Translations under genes and position numbers: made by a program
Shown here: one piece after another, positions 49,878 to 62,973 of the stretch
How the letters are laid out: each line of letters starts with the position of its first letter
Numbering within the stretch: the first letter of the stretch is position 1
Assembly: GCF_004193775.1 (NCBI RefSeq)
Contig: NC_041003.1
Span: forward strand, 46,629,611 to 46,693,610
Length of the DNA: 64,000 nucleotides
Source: Glycine soja
Lineage: Eukaryota; Streptophyta; Magnoliopsida; Fabales; Fabaceae
Reading direction: 5' to 3'
The notes under the pieces: model-generated
Databases searched by the model: none
Seen by the model: only the letters and a program-made list of their open reading frames with translations
What the model was told of the DNA's origin: nothing

Positions 49878-52800
49878 CAAGTTTAGCATGAACTTGGCCC
49901 CTGTGAAGAGCAATGTAGGAACTTCGAAGTTTTGTGTAGAAGAATATCTTGTGTGATTTGGATGCAGCATTCTTTCTTTGCTTCGGGTGGCGGTGGGAGA
50001 TCCCAATTTAAAATAATGTGAAGTTTCTGTTTAGATTGTGTCATAATAGTCTTGTAAGTTTATTGTTTTTTCTGGGTTGTAGTTGAGGCATTTTTTGGGC
50101 TGTTGGTTCTAGCTAACCGATAAATTTCTGTATTCTACCATTTTTCTTGTATTAAATGAGTTAGTCCTAGGTAGACCAAACAAAAAATGAATTGCTCCTA
50201 GTATATATACGAAATTTACCGACTTTAACAGCCAGCTTTATATGTGCATGCTGTGGCCAAAATTTCCTCACTTGATGTGGATCACTTGATGTGGAAGCTA
50301 CCTGATTAAATCCTGTTGACATGCTGCTTTTCACATGCGTTTTTTTTTTCCAGTTTATTGTGATTTAATTTCATGTTTAAGCGTAATTATAATAAATAGA
50401 CACTTTTTTGGTCCATAAGCTCATTCCTTTGTTAGTACTGCTTATTCTCTTGTTACCTGACACATTTGGGCCCCAATATTTTTAGGAAATCGTTTTCAGA
50501 GTCATGTATAGTGTATCGTGTATGTGGAAAAAAATTAATTATGGAGGCACCCTTCTTACCCCGTTTCAGCAGATCCATGCTACACCCTTGTAGACATGTT
50601 TATAGAAAAACCACACACCCACGTATTAGTGTTCCTTGAAAAAACACAAACTTATATATGCAGCTATATTTTGCTTTTTGTTTTATCAACACCTCATATT
50701 CTCAACACTTATTTCAGTTATTTGAAAGCGTTGCTATAGCTGACTTGGGTTCCAAATGGCGCTACCTTTGAAATCTAAACACACGTGTTTTGTTTTGTTT
50801 TTTTTTGCAAATAAGGTTAACAAGCATGGTAGTTGTTTGGTTTGATATAAATATAGTCTTTAAACATGAGAATCCTAATTTGGAATGTTTTTTTGAGTTG
50901 GTTAAATTTAGATAGAAAACATACTTATCCGAATGATGAAGAATTTCTCTTTTTCTTTCTATTAATGGTCAATAAATTTTGTGGAATGTTGGAAGGTGTT
51001 GTGGAGTGAAAAGCATAACATATTTGAAAATACTATATACGTGCAGTAATGGCACTGCGGTGAGATTATTGGCATATGATTGTAGACTTGTAGTCAGACT
51101 TACTTTCTATCCTGTATATGGGTTGGAAGTATACCTTCTTGTATAAGATACTTTTTTTTAGGCTGACAAAAAAAACAATACACACGTATCATTCTCAGCA
51201 ATAATTAGTGTTGCTGCATATATAAGGTTTTTTTTCGCAAGAAAAATAGTCATTGTGATAAACCTTAACTTAGACTGTTATTTTAAGAACAATTAAGTTA
51301 ACATTTTTAAGTATCTATTGTCCAGTAAGTACTAAAATCAATTGTAGGAGTCTGCAAAAATTGGTTCGGTAAAAATATTTAACCGAATCAAATGGTTTTA
51401 ATAGATTTAATTCTTAAATTCAAATTGACGAATTGTCTTGTCAAACTAGTTCAAAATTGAATTACTTTTAAAAAACCGAGTCAGAATGAAATTGATTTTA
51501 AATTTATTTAAGAGTTGAACTGGTTCCAAGTTGGTTCAGTGATTGACACTATGAGAGAATAATTTTTTGTACATGGATAATTAAACCTTATAAAAAAAAA
51601 ACAAATTCAGTCATAAGTAAAATGAATATCTCTTGTAGAAATAATCCGATTCTGACGGAAGATGTTTTTAGAACAATTTAATTCTTTTTTACAAATCAAT
51701 TTAGCTAAAACTCATTTGGTTTGTTCTAATTGCTAATCGGTTTGGTCTGATCCCATATTTTTGGACACCCTTAGTCGTTGATATATGTATTTATCCCAAA
51801 AATAAAAATGAATTAACGGAATAAACATTCACTTGGTCTATTGCCTCTAAGTCAACTTTAATAGGTTAACATTATGTAAAATTATTGAAATATCCCAACA
51901 ACAAATAAGGCTAGGGAGATAAAATTAAATACTTTACTTGGTTTACCATTGCTAGCGACAATTAATGTTTGTTGGTATTTACGTATCTTTTTCGAACAAC
52001 TATTAAAGTTATAGGCATTGACTTGATCTACCGTTCCAGGCAACAATTAGTATGACAAACCTGTATATGTATGTGTCTTTTCTTGACAATTGTTATACGG
52101 CAATAATATTCTCATAATTATCTTAACAAAGAATAATGAAGTTCCATAAATAGTTGTGTTGCCTACATCGTATGTATGATTTTTTTTTTCACGACAAGCT
52201 AATAATTGTGTGCTATTTTCTATGGATTTTAATTATCGTTGGCATGAGTCTATCTTTTCCTGGCAAGTTTGTTGCGGAGAAAATAATCTTTTCATCCAAC
52301 TAACTTGTAAACATGATTAAAATGTGTGCTTAATTATATTTGACAGCACATGCGATGTAATTTTACATATTTATCTTTCAAACGTTACTTGAATTCCAAA
52401 CAAAGAAAATCAACTCCCCTGTATATCCTTCCCTTTCTTTGAAAATTTTCACTTCCCACTCATGGCATTCACTTAAAAATATCCAACATATATAACACTG
52501 TGCAGAGACTAAAAAGGAAGGAAAAGTTAAATAACAAAAATACTGACTTGAACGATAGATATCGAATTTTAGGATAAAGTAGAATCAAATGGTCTTCAAC
52601 AAAAAAGAAGAAAGAAAGTAGAATCAAATGATTTTTAACCCTCATTTGCAATTACATAATTATTTCCATCTTTTTCAATTGCATCCAATGTATCTCAGCC
52701 TTTCCCATTTATGTGTCCATTTTTTTTGCCGTCTACTGATAATTACTCTCCATTGAGCCATTTATTACGAATCTATGATTGCACCTTATCTTTATATTAT

Positions 52801-54830
52801 TTCACCTTTCTTTGACCAAAGGGAGAAGGAAGAGTACATAGGCCTCCGACCGTAATTAGCTTCAGTGTCTATAACACTTTATTTCTTATCATTCTATTGC
52901 TTGACAAAAACAAAGATGTGCACCATGGATTAATTATACTGAAATTGTTTTAGTTTAATCAGCAATCTTATATTTGAGTTACTTGTCCTAAATAATCAGA
53001 GAAAGAGTTTTATCATTTATAACTATCTAACTATCGTACTTATTTCAAACATGATTGTTATCTCACTTTGATCGTTTTGGTTTGTCACATTTTGATTGTG
53101 ACACCTTCACTTTCCCCATCATATATAGATAAATATTGTAGATATATGTTTTGAGATTGAGACCCAAAAGCCTAAAATTTCGATAAGATAAAATAACATG
53201 GGGTGAGGGAAAAAAGAAGAAGAAAGAAACAAGGAAAGAGATTGAAGAAAAAAAATACGGAATCACAAGAAATCACACAATTTGTATGATATATAATAGA
53301 GGCTAACAAAGAGAGTGGTTGGATCATTAGTCGTATCACTCTTTAAGGTGCTATATTATGAGTTACAAATTGTGAGGGCAAATGGGACCCTCCAGTGATT
53401 GTAATTGAAGCTTCCTTTGTTTGCTAGCTTGTGCTGTAGACAAACTAAGTAAGCTTTTCAATCAGAGGCCATTAAAGTGTACAAATTAAGCCGCTTTTAC
53501 TCAGTGGCCTGCTTTCAAGTTCCACCTTTCAATCAAGATATACTTGAGGAATTCACCAGGAAATAATAATTTAAAGTAAATCAAGTTATTAACCTCTCTT
53601 CCAGATGCATGCACAATTGGACAAATCCACTTATTTGTTCAATACATAGAGATCGAGTAACTGTAATAAGATGAAATTAACTCGTGTTGGTAGTAATCTT
53701 CTAAGTAAATCTCTGTTAACAGTCTCAGTGTGTCATAGGTGTCCTAGTCTTGTAATATAGGATGTTTCTCCTTTCTATTACTTTTTAATCACAAAATAAT
53801 ATAGAGATTGGTAAAATAGGTCCACAAGTTGTCTTAAACTTAATGGACAATCCGTTTATCACTGTTGTTACATCAGGCGTTTGTCTAATTGTACGAACAA
53901 ATCTTGCATTCTTTTATTTGTGTACAAATGTTCTGTTTCAGTCACCTTTTTCATCTTCCTCATCATGGCAAAGACTAAAACCTCGGCTGGGACAGTTTGT
54001 AATAGTACAGAAACTTATGTGATGAAACTTAACCAAATTGAAATTCATTGTTGAAGCCCTTGATAAAGTATATCTTGAATATATTTCACTTTTAGCCCAT
54101 ATCCTAGGCTAAGGCTTAAAATATAGGTGCTTTTTTATTTTTAACTGAAAAAGTGCATATAGATAAGTTTTAAATTGCAGTCTGAGTTGTGGGTCACAAT
54201 CTTTGACATTATGAGGAATTACAGCAAATGCAGACACAATAGCCGTGAGCTCGAAAACCACATCGAGGTTAAAATTGCAATCCCAAACCATTTTTTTAAA
54301 ATTAATGTGTAATCTTATGAAGTTAAATTTCAAGATAAGTACTACTAGATCTGGACTATAATCCACATGGTGAGCCCAAATGGTTATGATTGCCATCAGA
54401 GCAGACAAAAAACTTAATGGCTATACACCCACATAGAAGAATAAGATACTGTTCGTGCATCCACTACACCAATTACTGTTACTAGGTCAAGCGATTCCAA
54501 AGTTCCATACAGTGGTTCCCAAGTCTATTTGCAAGATACTATTTCATTTCTGGTTCAAATTCTTAGTCAGCACGGATACTCATTAAGATAAGCCTGTTTG
54601 TTGGGCCAGGCCATACCCTCTTGCTTTTTATTTTGGCTCTTAAACTTGAGAGATTCTTTACAAAGTCTAGTGAGATTTATTAGGGAGGAAAAAAGCAAAT
54701 TTTCTTGGTGAAGTGACAGGAGGATACAGCCAAAAATGATTTTCATCTGACCCCATTAAAGGTCATTGCATATCACACCAATCACCATAAAAGATAAGAA
54801 GAAGATCGCACATTAAGTAAACAGTGTCTC
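49878..54830. other. Intergenic, clathrin 3' end to bHLH gene
   Basis: It begins with the clathrin 3' UTR (to about 50160, ending near TTGTATTAAATGAG). The remaining 4.6 kb is AT-rich with no convincing coding region or RNA gene. One possible hAT MITE is listed separately. Confidence 0.5.
51345..51773. mobile_element. Possible hAT-type MITE
   Basis: The left end TAGGAGTCTGCAAAAATTGG and right end (reverse complement) TAAGGGTGTCCAAAAATATGG match the TAGGGGTGTCCAAAAA type of hAT MITE. Interior GGTTCGGT/AATCGGTTTGG repeats fit too. No convincing 8-bp target duplication was found. Confidence 0.4.
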
Positions 54831-54915
54831 CATGAAATGGGAAATAAAAAGCTCACAAAGCAAGGCACAACAAACATTAGAATGGTTTGTAATTTGTGTA
54901 TTGTGTTATGTGCAT

Positions 54916-56505
54916 ATGGAAAGTTACTACTATTCTGGCTGGCCTCTGGCTCAATGCTACAACTCTGCACCAAACAGTGATCAATTATCTCCTTTTTCAG
55001 TCCCAACAACAACACAACAAACACTCCCTCTTGTTGCTTCTTCTTCTTCTGACCATGCAGCAGCATCTCTTCAATTTGGTGAGTTCCCTTCGTGGCCTGC
55101 ACCCATTGGAGCAGAAGTTAGAGCTGCAAGTGCTTCCAAGAGCCACAGCCAAGCAGAGAAAAGGCGCAGGGACAGGATCAATGCACAGCTTGCAACTCTC
55201 AGAAAACTCATTCCCATGTCTGATAAGGTAAATGAAAAAAGAAAAAAGTAAAAAGTAAAAACCATGATGTCTTTCTTTTAATAATTGGCAGTATACTATT
55301 TTTTTTGAAAGCTTGCATTGCATACTGTTTTAGACAAGAAGCAAGAAAGTGGAATTGGTGAATTACCTACTATATAATGTATAGGGTATCATTAAGGTAA
55401 ATAAAATTATATTCAATGCAATAATATGGTGTGATATGATTGACGAATAATTACACTCCTTAAGCATGTGATCAGAGGTCTGATCCTCAAGATTCATACA
55501 TATAGAATAACATTTGGTAGGACTTAAAGGGAGATCAATTCCTTAAATGAATTTTAATATTTCAAGAGATTAATTTTAGACTCTTGGCTAAAAAAACCGA
55601 AGGTTAAAAAAAAAGAAAATCAGATTCGAATTCGATCCACTATAAGTTTGTGGCATTTCGATGTCTGTTTTTTCATGATAGATAGCATAGTCACTTTCAA
55701 GTCCATGAATAGCATTACTAGGTTGTATGATATAGGTCATATGGATTTCAATTCCATTAACTTGCCCATCTTTAGAAGAGAAAGAAACTATAAGAATCAT
55801 AGCATAAATACCTTTACTAGGTTGTAAGATAGGTGATATAGATTTCAATTCCTCTAACTTTCCATCTTTAGTAGAGAAGGAAGCTATAAGAAAAAAGAAT
55901 TATAGCATGAATAACTTTTCTAGGTTGTATGATAGGCCATATATTTCAGTTCCACTAACTTCCCTATCTTTAAATAGAGAAAGAAACTATAAGGGGTGAA
56001 ATTTATGTGGTTGCAGATGGATAAAGCAGCATTACTAGGGAGTGTGGTAGACCATGTGAAAGATCTAAAGCGAAAAGCCATGGATGTTGTTAGCAAAGCC
56101 GTTACTGTTCCAACTGAAACTGATGAAGTAACAATTGACTACCACCAATCTCAAGATGAAAGCTACACAAAAAGAGTGAACATATTAAAGGAAAACATCA
56201 TAATCAAAGCTTCTGTTTGCTGTGATGATCGACCAGAACTGTTCCCTGAGCTCATCCAAGTCCTCAAAGGGTTGAGACTCACAGCAGTTAAAGCTGACAT
56301 AGCCAGTGTTGGTGGCAGAATCAAAAGCATATTGGTTCTTTGCTCAAAGGATAGTGATGAAGATAATAATAGTGTTTGCCTTAGCACTCTCAAACAATCA
56401 CTTAAATCTGCTGTGAACAAAATTGCTTCGTTATCTGTGGCAACAAATTATCCCTCTAGAAGTAAGAGGCAGAGGTTCTTCTTGCCTTCTCATTACGTAC
56501 AATAA
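54916..56505 (+). CDS. bHLH51-like: bHLH transcription factor, bHLH51-like (2 exons)
   Basis: Exons 54916-55227 and 56017-56505 (801 nt, 266 aa). The basic region is KSHSQAEKRRRDRINAQ, with the H-E-R residues that confer E-box (G-box) binding. It is followed by helix 1, a loop ending at the splice junction (SDK|MDKAALL), and helix 2 (VVDHVKDLKRKA). An ACT-like C-terminal domain follows (IIIKASVCCDDRPELFPELIQVLKGL ... VGGRIKSILVL). The tail RSKRQRFFLPSHY closely matches what I recall of Arabidopsis bHLH51, whose role is poorly known. The intron position inside the bHLH is typical of the subgroup. An upstream in-frame ATG at 54832 would add 28 residues, but MESYYYSGW is the more plausible start. 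Confidence 0.9.
55720..55995. repeat. Three tandem copies of a ~100-bp unit in the bHLH intron
   Basis: Copies begin with AGGTTGTA at 55720, 55819 and 55922. Each runs through TTTCA(A/G)TTCC, TAACTT, CATCTTTA...AGAGAA and GAAACTATAAG; the last ends just before the exon 2 acceptor. Copies differ by small indels, so the array is fairly old. Confidence 0.75.
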
Positions 56506-57656
56506 TTCATTGCATTTTTTTTTTTCATTTTTGTTTTTAAATTCTTAGAGGGGTCCTGTCAGTAGGTGAAATTATTGGTTTCATTTTTCAACATTTGGTT
56601 ACTTGTCAGATACAAAACTAAGGAAAGCGTAAGTGTTAGTTTTGTGCCTCCAATTATGGTAGGTTACACGGAAATTAATTAAAAAGAAGCTGGTTAAACA
56701 TATTCAAAGACCATTTGTTATGTTACTTCCAAAATAGAAACATGAGCTTAATTACCAATTTCAGCAAGAAAAAGGAGGGGGATTAGGAGAAAATATTGGT
56801 AACTTTCTTTATTTGGATTTTATCTAATAAGAAGGATAATTGGAAAAAGAAGAATCACGAACAATAAACAATTACACTAATATACACGTTAAAATAACGT
56901 TAAACAAAAATACACTTTTTAAAGCAAAAATATTAAAATAACCATGTTAAACTTTCATCTAAACATTGAATTCAACAAAATTAAATTATGATGATTTAAT
57001 AAACTAAACAATAATTATTAGGATATATTTTAATTAGGGAAGTAAAAATTATTCTTAATTTATAATTAGGGAACGTGAGATTTCCAACAATACTATATTC
57101 TTTTTTTTTTTTTTGGTAGATACTTTATTCTTAAATCATACTGCATGTCACTTTAGAAATGATTTATGGTGTTGGGAAATATTGACACGTCTAGTCGAGT
57201 AATCTTCATTGTAGTGCAAGTAGTTCCTGTATGGGACCCAATAATCTCTGGTTATTTATACGCAGAAGCAGATGATTTATGAGATGCAACCATCAGTGGG
57301 AAGTCATGGTGTTGCACTTCTGAAAAATCTAATGAGTATGGTTCAATTAATTGATAACATATATTAGGTTTATAAGAGAGAATTTAAGTTTAATTCAACA
57401 AAATATATTTTTGGAAAAAAGTAAAGAATTTTAAATGTGATTAAGCTTCGATCAAAAATCAAAATTTACATAAATATCTTAATATATCACTTAAGAGTCA
57501 AATAACTTAATTAGGGTGATTAAAAAAACAATAATCAATCATACCATTGTAGATAAGGACCACAACCATATTTAGATATTTGGATTAATATTTTTTTTTA
57601 GTAATGCATATTTTTTTTATGAGTGATATTTAGATTACTATAAAACAAAAGAAGCA

Positions 57657-58112
57657 TATAGAAAATTTTCCTTTGGAAATGATTTAGAAGGGGGAAAAGG
57701 TAATCCACATCCAGTGTGCGATGTGTATTTTTTTCTTTTTTTTTTTGAATTTTTTTATTGACTAAATTAACCTTCAATGTCATTTTATATAAAAGATTTT
57801 GATCAACAAATTAATTTATTAAAATATTAAAACATCTTGATATTCATCCTTATGAAAGACGAAAATATAGAAAAATTTCCTTTGAAAATGATTTATAAGG
57901 GGAAAAGGTTATCCCCTGTCGCAATGTCTATTTTTTTTTCTCTTTTTTTTAGAATTATGTTATTTTTAAGAATTATTTATTTTTTTTTCCTGAGTTTTTA
58001 CATGCGACGGATTTTTAAGTGCACCTTGTCTTTTTTCGTATTCTGTATTTTTTAGTAAGTTAACCTTCAATGCCATTTTTGAATAAAAGATTTTGATCAA
58101 TAAATTAATTTC
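57657..58112. repeat. Diverged ~200-bp direct duplication
   Basis: 57657-57835 and 57865-58112 share ATATAGAAAA-TTTCCTTTG, AAATGATTTA-AAGGGG-AAAAGGT, TTAACCTTCAATG-CATTTT and AAAAGATTTTGATCAA. The second copy carries about 70 extra bases. No transposon ends were seen. Confidence 0.7.
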
Positions 58113-59269
58113 TTAAAAATTTATGAAATGCTAATGTGATACGAAATACAAATTTAGTACTTATTTTATATATTTAAGAGACTAACTTAATGATAAAAAA
58201 AATAACAATTAATTAATGTAATGGTGCGTTACTTTTTAGGAAATTATTTTGATGATAAAAATATTTTAAAAAATTTCAGGTCACCTGGACCCAATTTCAT
58301 GTCACTATGCATGAAAGAAAGGAAATGTTCATGTTTTATACCAGCAAATTTAATAACTCAACTAACACCAAGATGGATTATTATTGTACATGTATCTATC
58401 TACAAAGATGATGTTCAGTTGGATAATGTTGTTCTTTACCATTCATCTCTCCCCTATGATTGCAGGTATTTATGATATTCATGGGAGGTGCCCAATAGTT
58501 CAAAGATTTACAATTCCATCCTGCAAATTGGTTGAAAGGCAATGTGCAAACAATGTTTTTGGTTGACTTGAGGCTAATAAAAGATATCTTTGAAGGAAGA
58601 AATCTCACTTATACTGAATTTTCTAGCAAATTTACTTAATCAACCAAAAAACAACAACAATCATCTCAGTAAACAGTGAAGCTCCATAGGTGTCTTTGTC
58701 TCTGTCCGTCGAGGTGGGTCCAGGATATTATATTATATTGTTGGGAGACTTCTTATATCGTGCCTGCCTAGGTTAATTGTACTAGTTGCAAACAAAGGGG
58801 TTGTGTTGGTTATGAGAATGGTGAAGGTGAAATTAAAATTCCAATAGATTTGTTGATTACAGACCATATGCTTTTTTTTTAAGTCCACAGGAGTAGAAAG
58901 ACTATTTTAGCTCAGACACACCTTGTGGATCAGATTAGGGTTATGAAGTCCAAGGAGAATGGTTTAAACTGAATTTCTAGATGAGATGAAATGCATTTTC
59001 CTCCATGGCTTTGTTTTGCCATGACTATCAACAAAAGTTGGGCAATCACTTTCCAAGGTGGGACTCTATGCGTCCAGTTTTCACTCATTTTCACTGCACT
59101 ATATAATTGCTGAAGTTTCTTTTTTTTTTGGAGATTATCCTTCCTGTCGCCACCATGAGAGTGTTGTTCTAACAGGAGAGTTAAGCTATACAATTATTTA
59201 GTCAAGAATTTATCTAAATTGCAAAAAGTATATTCTTAAGCATAGCAGATATAGTTGGACTACTATATG

Positions 59270-59270
59270 T

Positions 59271-59336
<66 letters not shown>
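59270..59336. repeat. (AT)n microsatellite
   Basis: More than 30 uninterrupted AT units. The length is likely polymorphic and may be imprecise in the assembly. Confidence 0.95.
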
Positions 59337-59338
<2 letters not shown>

Positions 59339-60017
59339 CTTTATATATTCGTAGTATTTTAAATTTTAAAATTTTATCCTCCTTTAAAACTTATATAGTA
59401 TTTTGTAACCTTATTTAGCAAACAATATGGATTTGTACTTCCACTTACTCTTTTGTTTATAAATGTTTTACAAATTTTAAGTTTCATAAATTATTTTTCA
59501 CATATATTGCTATATTTAAAATGAATAGTTTTGATTCATACTAAAATTATACTTATAACATTAAAAGGAACCTCATATCACATCTTATATTACATTGGAT
59601 AAGAATATTTAAGATGACATCAACATTTTAGGCTTGTTAAATGCTCCTTTTTCAATGCAAAAGGTACATTAAAAAAAAGTGAGTTCCAAGTATAGATATG
59701 AAGATGACCAGAAGTATAACAACAAGAAATGTTATATTATTCTTGCAACAATTCTTCATTGCATGATGTGTTGTTTGTTTATCAATTTTTATCGCAACTC
59801 CAACAAAAGAAAGTTTGAAAATAAAGAAAGTTTGAAAATAATTAATGGTTTAGGAACAAAGTCAAGATGAGAGTTGAGGGAAGACAAGTCTTTTAAGCTC
59901 AAAGGAAGACAAGTTAAAAATAAAAAGAGCGAGTATTTCTTGCCTTACATAGGAAGTTCATACGTGCGTTTAACTATTGAGGGAGAACAATTAGGCCTTA
60001 TTTATCTCTCCTCCACT

Positions 60018-60031
60018 CCTATATATAGATA
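60018..60031 (+). promoter_or_regulatory. TATA box of the glycine-rich protein gene
   Basis: The CTATATATAGATAG motif is about 115 bp before the ATG. This is a plausible TATA position for a 5' UTR of 80 bp or so. Another TA-rich run at 60056-60069 is a less likely alternative. Confidence 0.5.
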
Positions 60032-60140
60032 GTATATTTTTCCATTAATTTTCTCATATATATATATATGATATATCCTTTGTTACCGAACATATCTCAT
60101 TTGAGTTAATTAACTTGTTCTCGTTCATTACTACTAAAAA

Positions 60141-60590
60141 ATGGCTTCCAAGATACAAATATTACCAATCCTAGGCGTGTTGGCCATGTTACTTCTGATC
60201 TCCTCGGAGGTGTTAGCCACTGGATTACATGGTGTTGGTGTTGGTATTGGTGGTGGATTACCTGGTGTTGGTGTTAGCGCTGGATTACCTGGTGTTGGTG
60301 CTGGATTACATGGTGTTGGTGGCGCTGGATTACCTGGTGTTGGTGCTGGATTACATGGTGTTGGTGGCGCTGGATTACCTGGTGTTGGCGCTGGATTATC
60401 TGCCAACGCTGGATTATCTGGTGCTGGTGGCGCTGGATTACCTGGTGTTGGCGCTGGTGCTGGTGGCGGCCGTCGTGGTCGTGCTGGCTCCCCTTCTTAT
60501 CATGCAAGTTCCCCTAGTGGTGGTGACAGCTCCCCTTCTTATTCTTATCATGCAAGTTCCCCGAGTGGTGGTGTCGACTACTATGGTTGA
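60141..60590 (+). CDS. Secreted glycine-rich protein, possibly cell-wall
   Basis: A single-exon frame of 149 aa. Residues 1-27 form a clear signal peptide (MASKIQILPILGVLAMLLL, cleavage probably after SEVLA). The mature protein is built from GLPGVGAG/GLHGVGGA-type repeats (residues 28-112), including an exact 45-bp (15-aa) duplication at 60282-60326 and 60327-60371. A GRRGRA basic patch follows. The Ser/Tyr/Pro-rich tail has SPSYHASSPSGG twice and ends VDYYG, tyrosines that could cross-link in the wall. A TATA-like CTATATATAGATAG lies about 115 bp upstream. This fits plant glycine-rich wall structural proteins. No specific orthologue is recognised, and function is inferred from composition alone. 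Confidence 0.8.
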   Translation: MASKIQILPILGVLAMLLLISSEVLATGLHGVGVGIGGGLPGVGVSAGLPGVGAGLHGVGGAGLPGVGAGLHGVGGAGLPGVGAGLSANAGLSGAGGAGLPGVGAGAGGGRRGRAGSPSYHASSPSGGDSSPSYSYHASSPSGGVDYYG

Positions 60591-61688
60591 TCCCAGGCAA
60601 AAGAGGATAAGACTTGTAAATGATAATAAGTTCTACGTGTACTATGTATCGTGAATAATTCTTGTTGTGAGAGCCATGGTTATAGTCAGCAAAGAGGCCT
60701 TTCTCCTCACCTTTCTAAATTACCACTAGCTAGCTAGAGTTATCTCCCAATACGAAAATGTTAAATAATACGTGTCAGCATGTACCTATATATGTGACCA
60801 AGTTGTAAATAGCAACTTTTAAAATGATGATAATATACTTTTAAGTTGTCCTAAACAGTGAGTTTTGCACTTTTACTTATACTGTTACTACATTTCTTTA
60901 TCATTTCAGTTATGTTTATACTTTTATAATTATCATATCTTAAACTTGCTTGCAGCTACTATGGATGTATGAAAACTGAATTAAATTTAATTCAATTTTC
61001 AAACCATCACAATTAAATTTAATTCAATTTATCTTTATGTTTCTAGCAACTCAATTCACCCCAATCAACCACACCACCTTAATTGAGTTGGGTCATTGAC
61101 TAATTAAAAAAAATACCATCGCCTCTTTAACTTTTAACAAAAAAAAAATCTCAAAATGTAGTTTTATATTGCTTCATTGTTTATTAATTCTTGCTTCATT
61201 AATTATTTTATAATTCACAATTAGTATTCAAAAAAAATCTTTACAACTATATTACAACTCACAATTATTTGATTGAGTCAATCTTCAAAACCAAGATAAA
61301 CTTGCAGCTTGTGAGTTAGTAAACAAAAGTGAGAGTTTAGAAAAAAAAAATACTCTATTTTATTACTCACTATGCCTCGCATACAACACATAAAAAGAAT
61401 TAGACAATTACCATTTTTATATATTTATTATGTAATCGTATTCGGTTGGATTTAATAGAATTTTGAAATTCATGAACTCGCTAATTACTCAATCCAATTT
61501 TAATTGGATGCACTAAACAAAACCCAACCCAACCTAATGACCTAGCCTAATGCATAAAAATATAATTGGGTTAGGTTGAGTTGGGAGGTTCCGTGTTAAT
61601 GCAACATGCTTACACCTTAGCAGCTAAAACAAATCATTTTTTTATCAATACAAAATTCAAGAAGCATTAGTTATGTTTACCCTTGTGT
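60591..61688. other. Intergenic, downstream of the glycine-rich protein gene
   Basis: 3' UTR followed by AT-rich DNA. No gene or transposon end was recognised. Confidence 0.5.
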
Positions 61689-61696
61689 TACAGGAT

Positions 61697-61842
61697 TAGG
61701 GATGTGAATAGGACAGGCTGGCCTACAGGGGTCTACAACCTGGCCTGACCTATTTAATTAAAAGATTAGACTCGAATTCTTTTAAAAGTCTATTAAATTA
61801 AATAGATGAGTCTTAGGCTTATTAAAAAGCCTAATAGGCCGG

Positions 61843-61903
<61 letters not shown>

Positions 61904-62305
61904 TTTTTGGTACAATTAATTATTTGTCTGAAACTAGCAGACTTTGATTACACATTAGTGCTCCATAACTTCTATTCTTATAATCAAGTAAGACTTTAAT
62001 TACAATTTAGGTGTAAGTCATGTGTCTCTTTATATTCCTCATTATTTTCATTGTCTTCCCTTTTCCTTTAACTTTTCTATTATGTTCCTACTTCATTTTC
62101 ATTGTCTTTCTTTTTCCTTTAACTTTTCTATTACGTTCCTACTTCAGTAATATTAATGTGAAAAAGACTTTTAAAAAGGCTATCAGGTCGAGCCAAAGTA
62201 AAAGCCTTTGATAGACTATAGGTCAGACTCAGGCTTCAAAAATTCATCGTAGGCTAGGCTCAGGCCTTTTAAAGCCTGATCTGACCTGTCCTATTCCCAC
62301 CCCTA
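61697..62305. mobile_element. 609-bp hAT MITE with perfect 8-bp target duplication
   Basis: TACAGGAT occurs at 61689-61696 and 62306-62313. The ends are inverted repeats: TAGGGATGTGAATAGGACAG and (reverse complement) TAGGGGTGGGAATAGGACAG. The inner GGCCTGACC / AGGCTTATTAAAAAGCCTAATAGGCC text is also partly mirrored on the right. The middle carries an (AT)n run (61846-61900) and two copies of an approximately 50-bp TTTTCCTTTAACTTTTCTATTA unit (62050-62145). There is no coding capacity. An 8-bp duplication plus TAGGG termini supports hAT. Confidence 0.85.
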
Positions 62306-62973
62306 TACAGGATACTTTAAAAAAGGTACTTCAAAAATTTGATAAACATATTAAGGATAAAAAGAAAAAGTATAAAAAAAAATTTAAAATTAACATTTAA
62401 AAAAATATTATTTCAAGTAGAATTTTAAAAAAATATTTAAAACTATTAAAAAATTATTTATTAAATAACAAAATAAATTTTTCAATTAATAAAAAAAATT
62501 AAAAATTAACTGAAATATTTTAGCAAATATAATTTTAGTCCATAAATCAAAGCACACTACCAACTACTTATGCATTTTTTCTTACCTATTGTAAATCTCA
62601 AATGTACGTGTTTATACTAAGCAACCACAAACGTCTTGGAAGTGTCTTCCTATATGTCATTTTCGTCCTTGGTATCTTTAATAATGATCGACTTCTTCCT
62701 CTTATCTATTGCCAAGTCCAACTTTGTACCCTACACATTTCCACAAACAAAAGAAAGAAGAAAAAGAGGTTTCGCAAGCCTCATTCATTTTCTGGTTTTA
62801 AAAAAGCCTAAAGCATACAAGTATCCAACAAACAATACGCGGAGTCTAAGGTCTAACCTAAGTTGTCATGACTCAGGCAAATTTACTTTAGAGGGTTTCT
62901 TTTAGAAACTATTTACGCAATGGGGTCTCATTTATAACAAATTACAGAGGGGATTCGTTTTTTACGTGGGTGT

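Larger units (their letters stand above)
56506..60140. other. Intergenic, bHLH to glycine-rich protein gene
   Basis: It holds the bHLH 3' UTR, then AT-rich DNA. A diverged direct duplication occupies 57657-58112 and an (AT)n tract 59270-59336. No gene or RNA gene was recognised. Confidence 0.5.

Noticed and set aside
60229..60654. Val/Leu-rich alternative frame in the glycine-rich gene
   Set aside because: It lacks a signal peptide or initiation context and results from the repeat. The frame with signal peptide and ordered tail is the real one.
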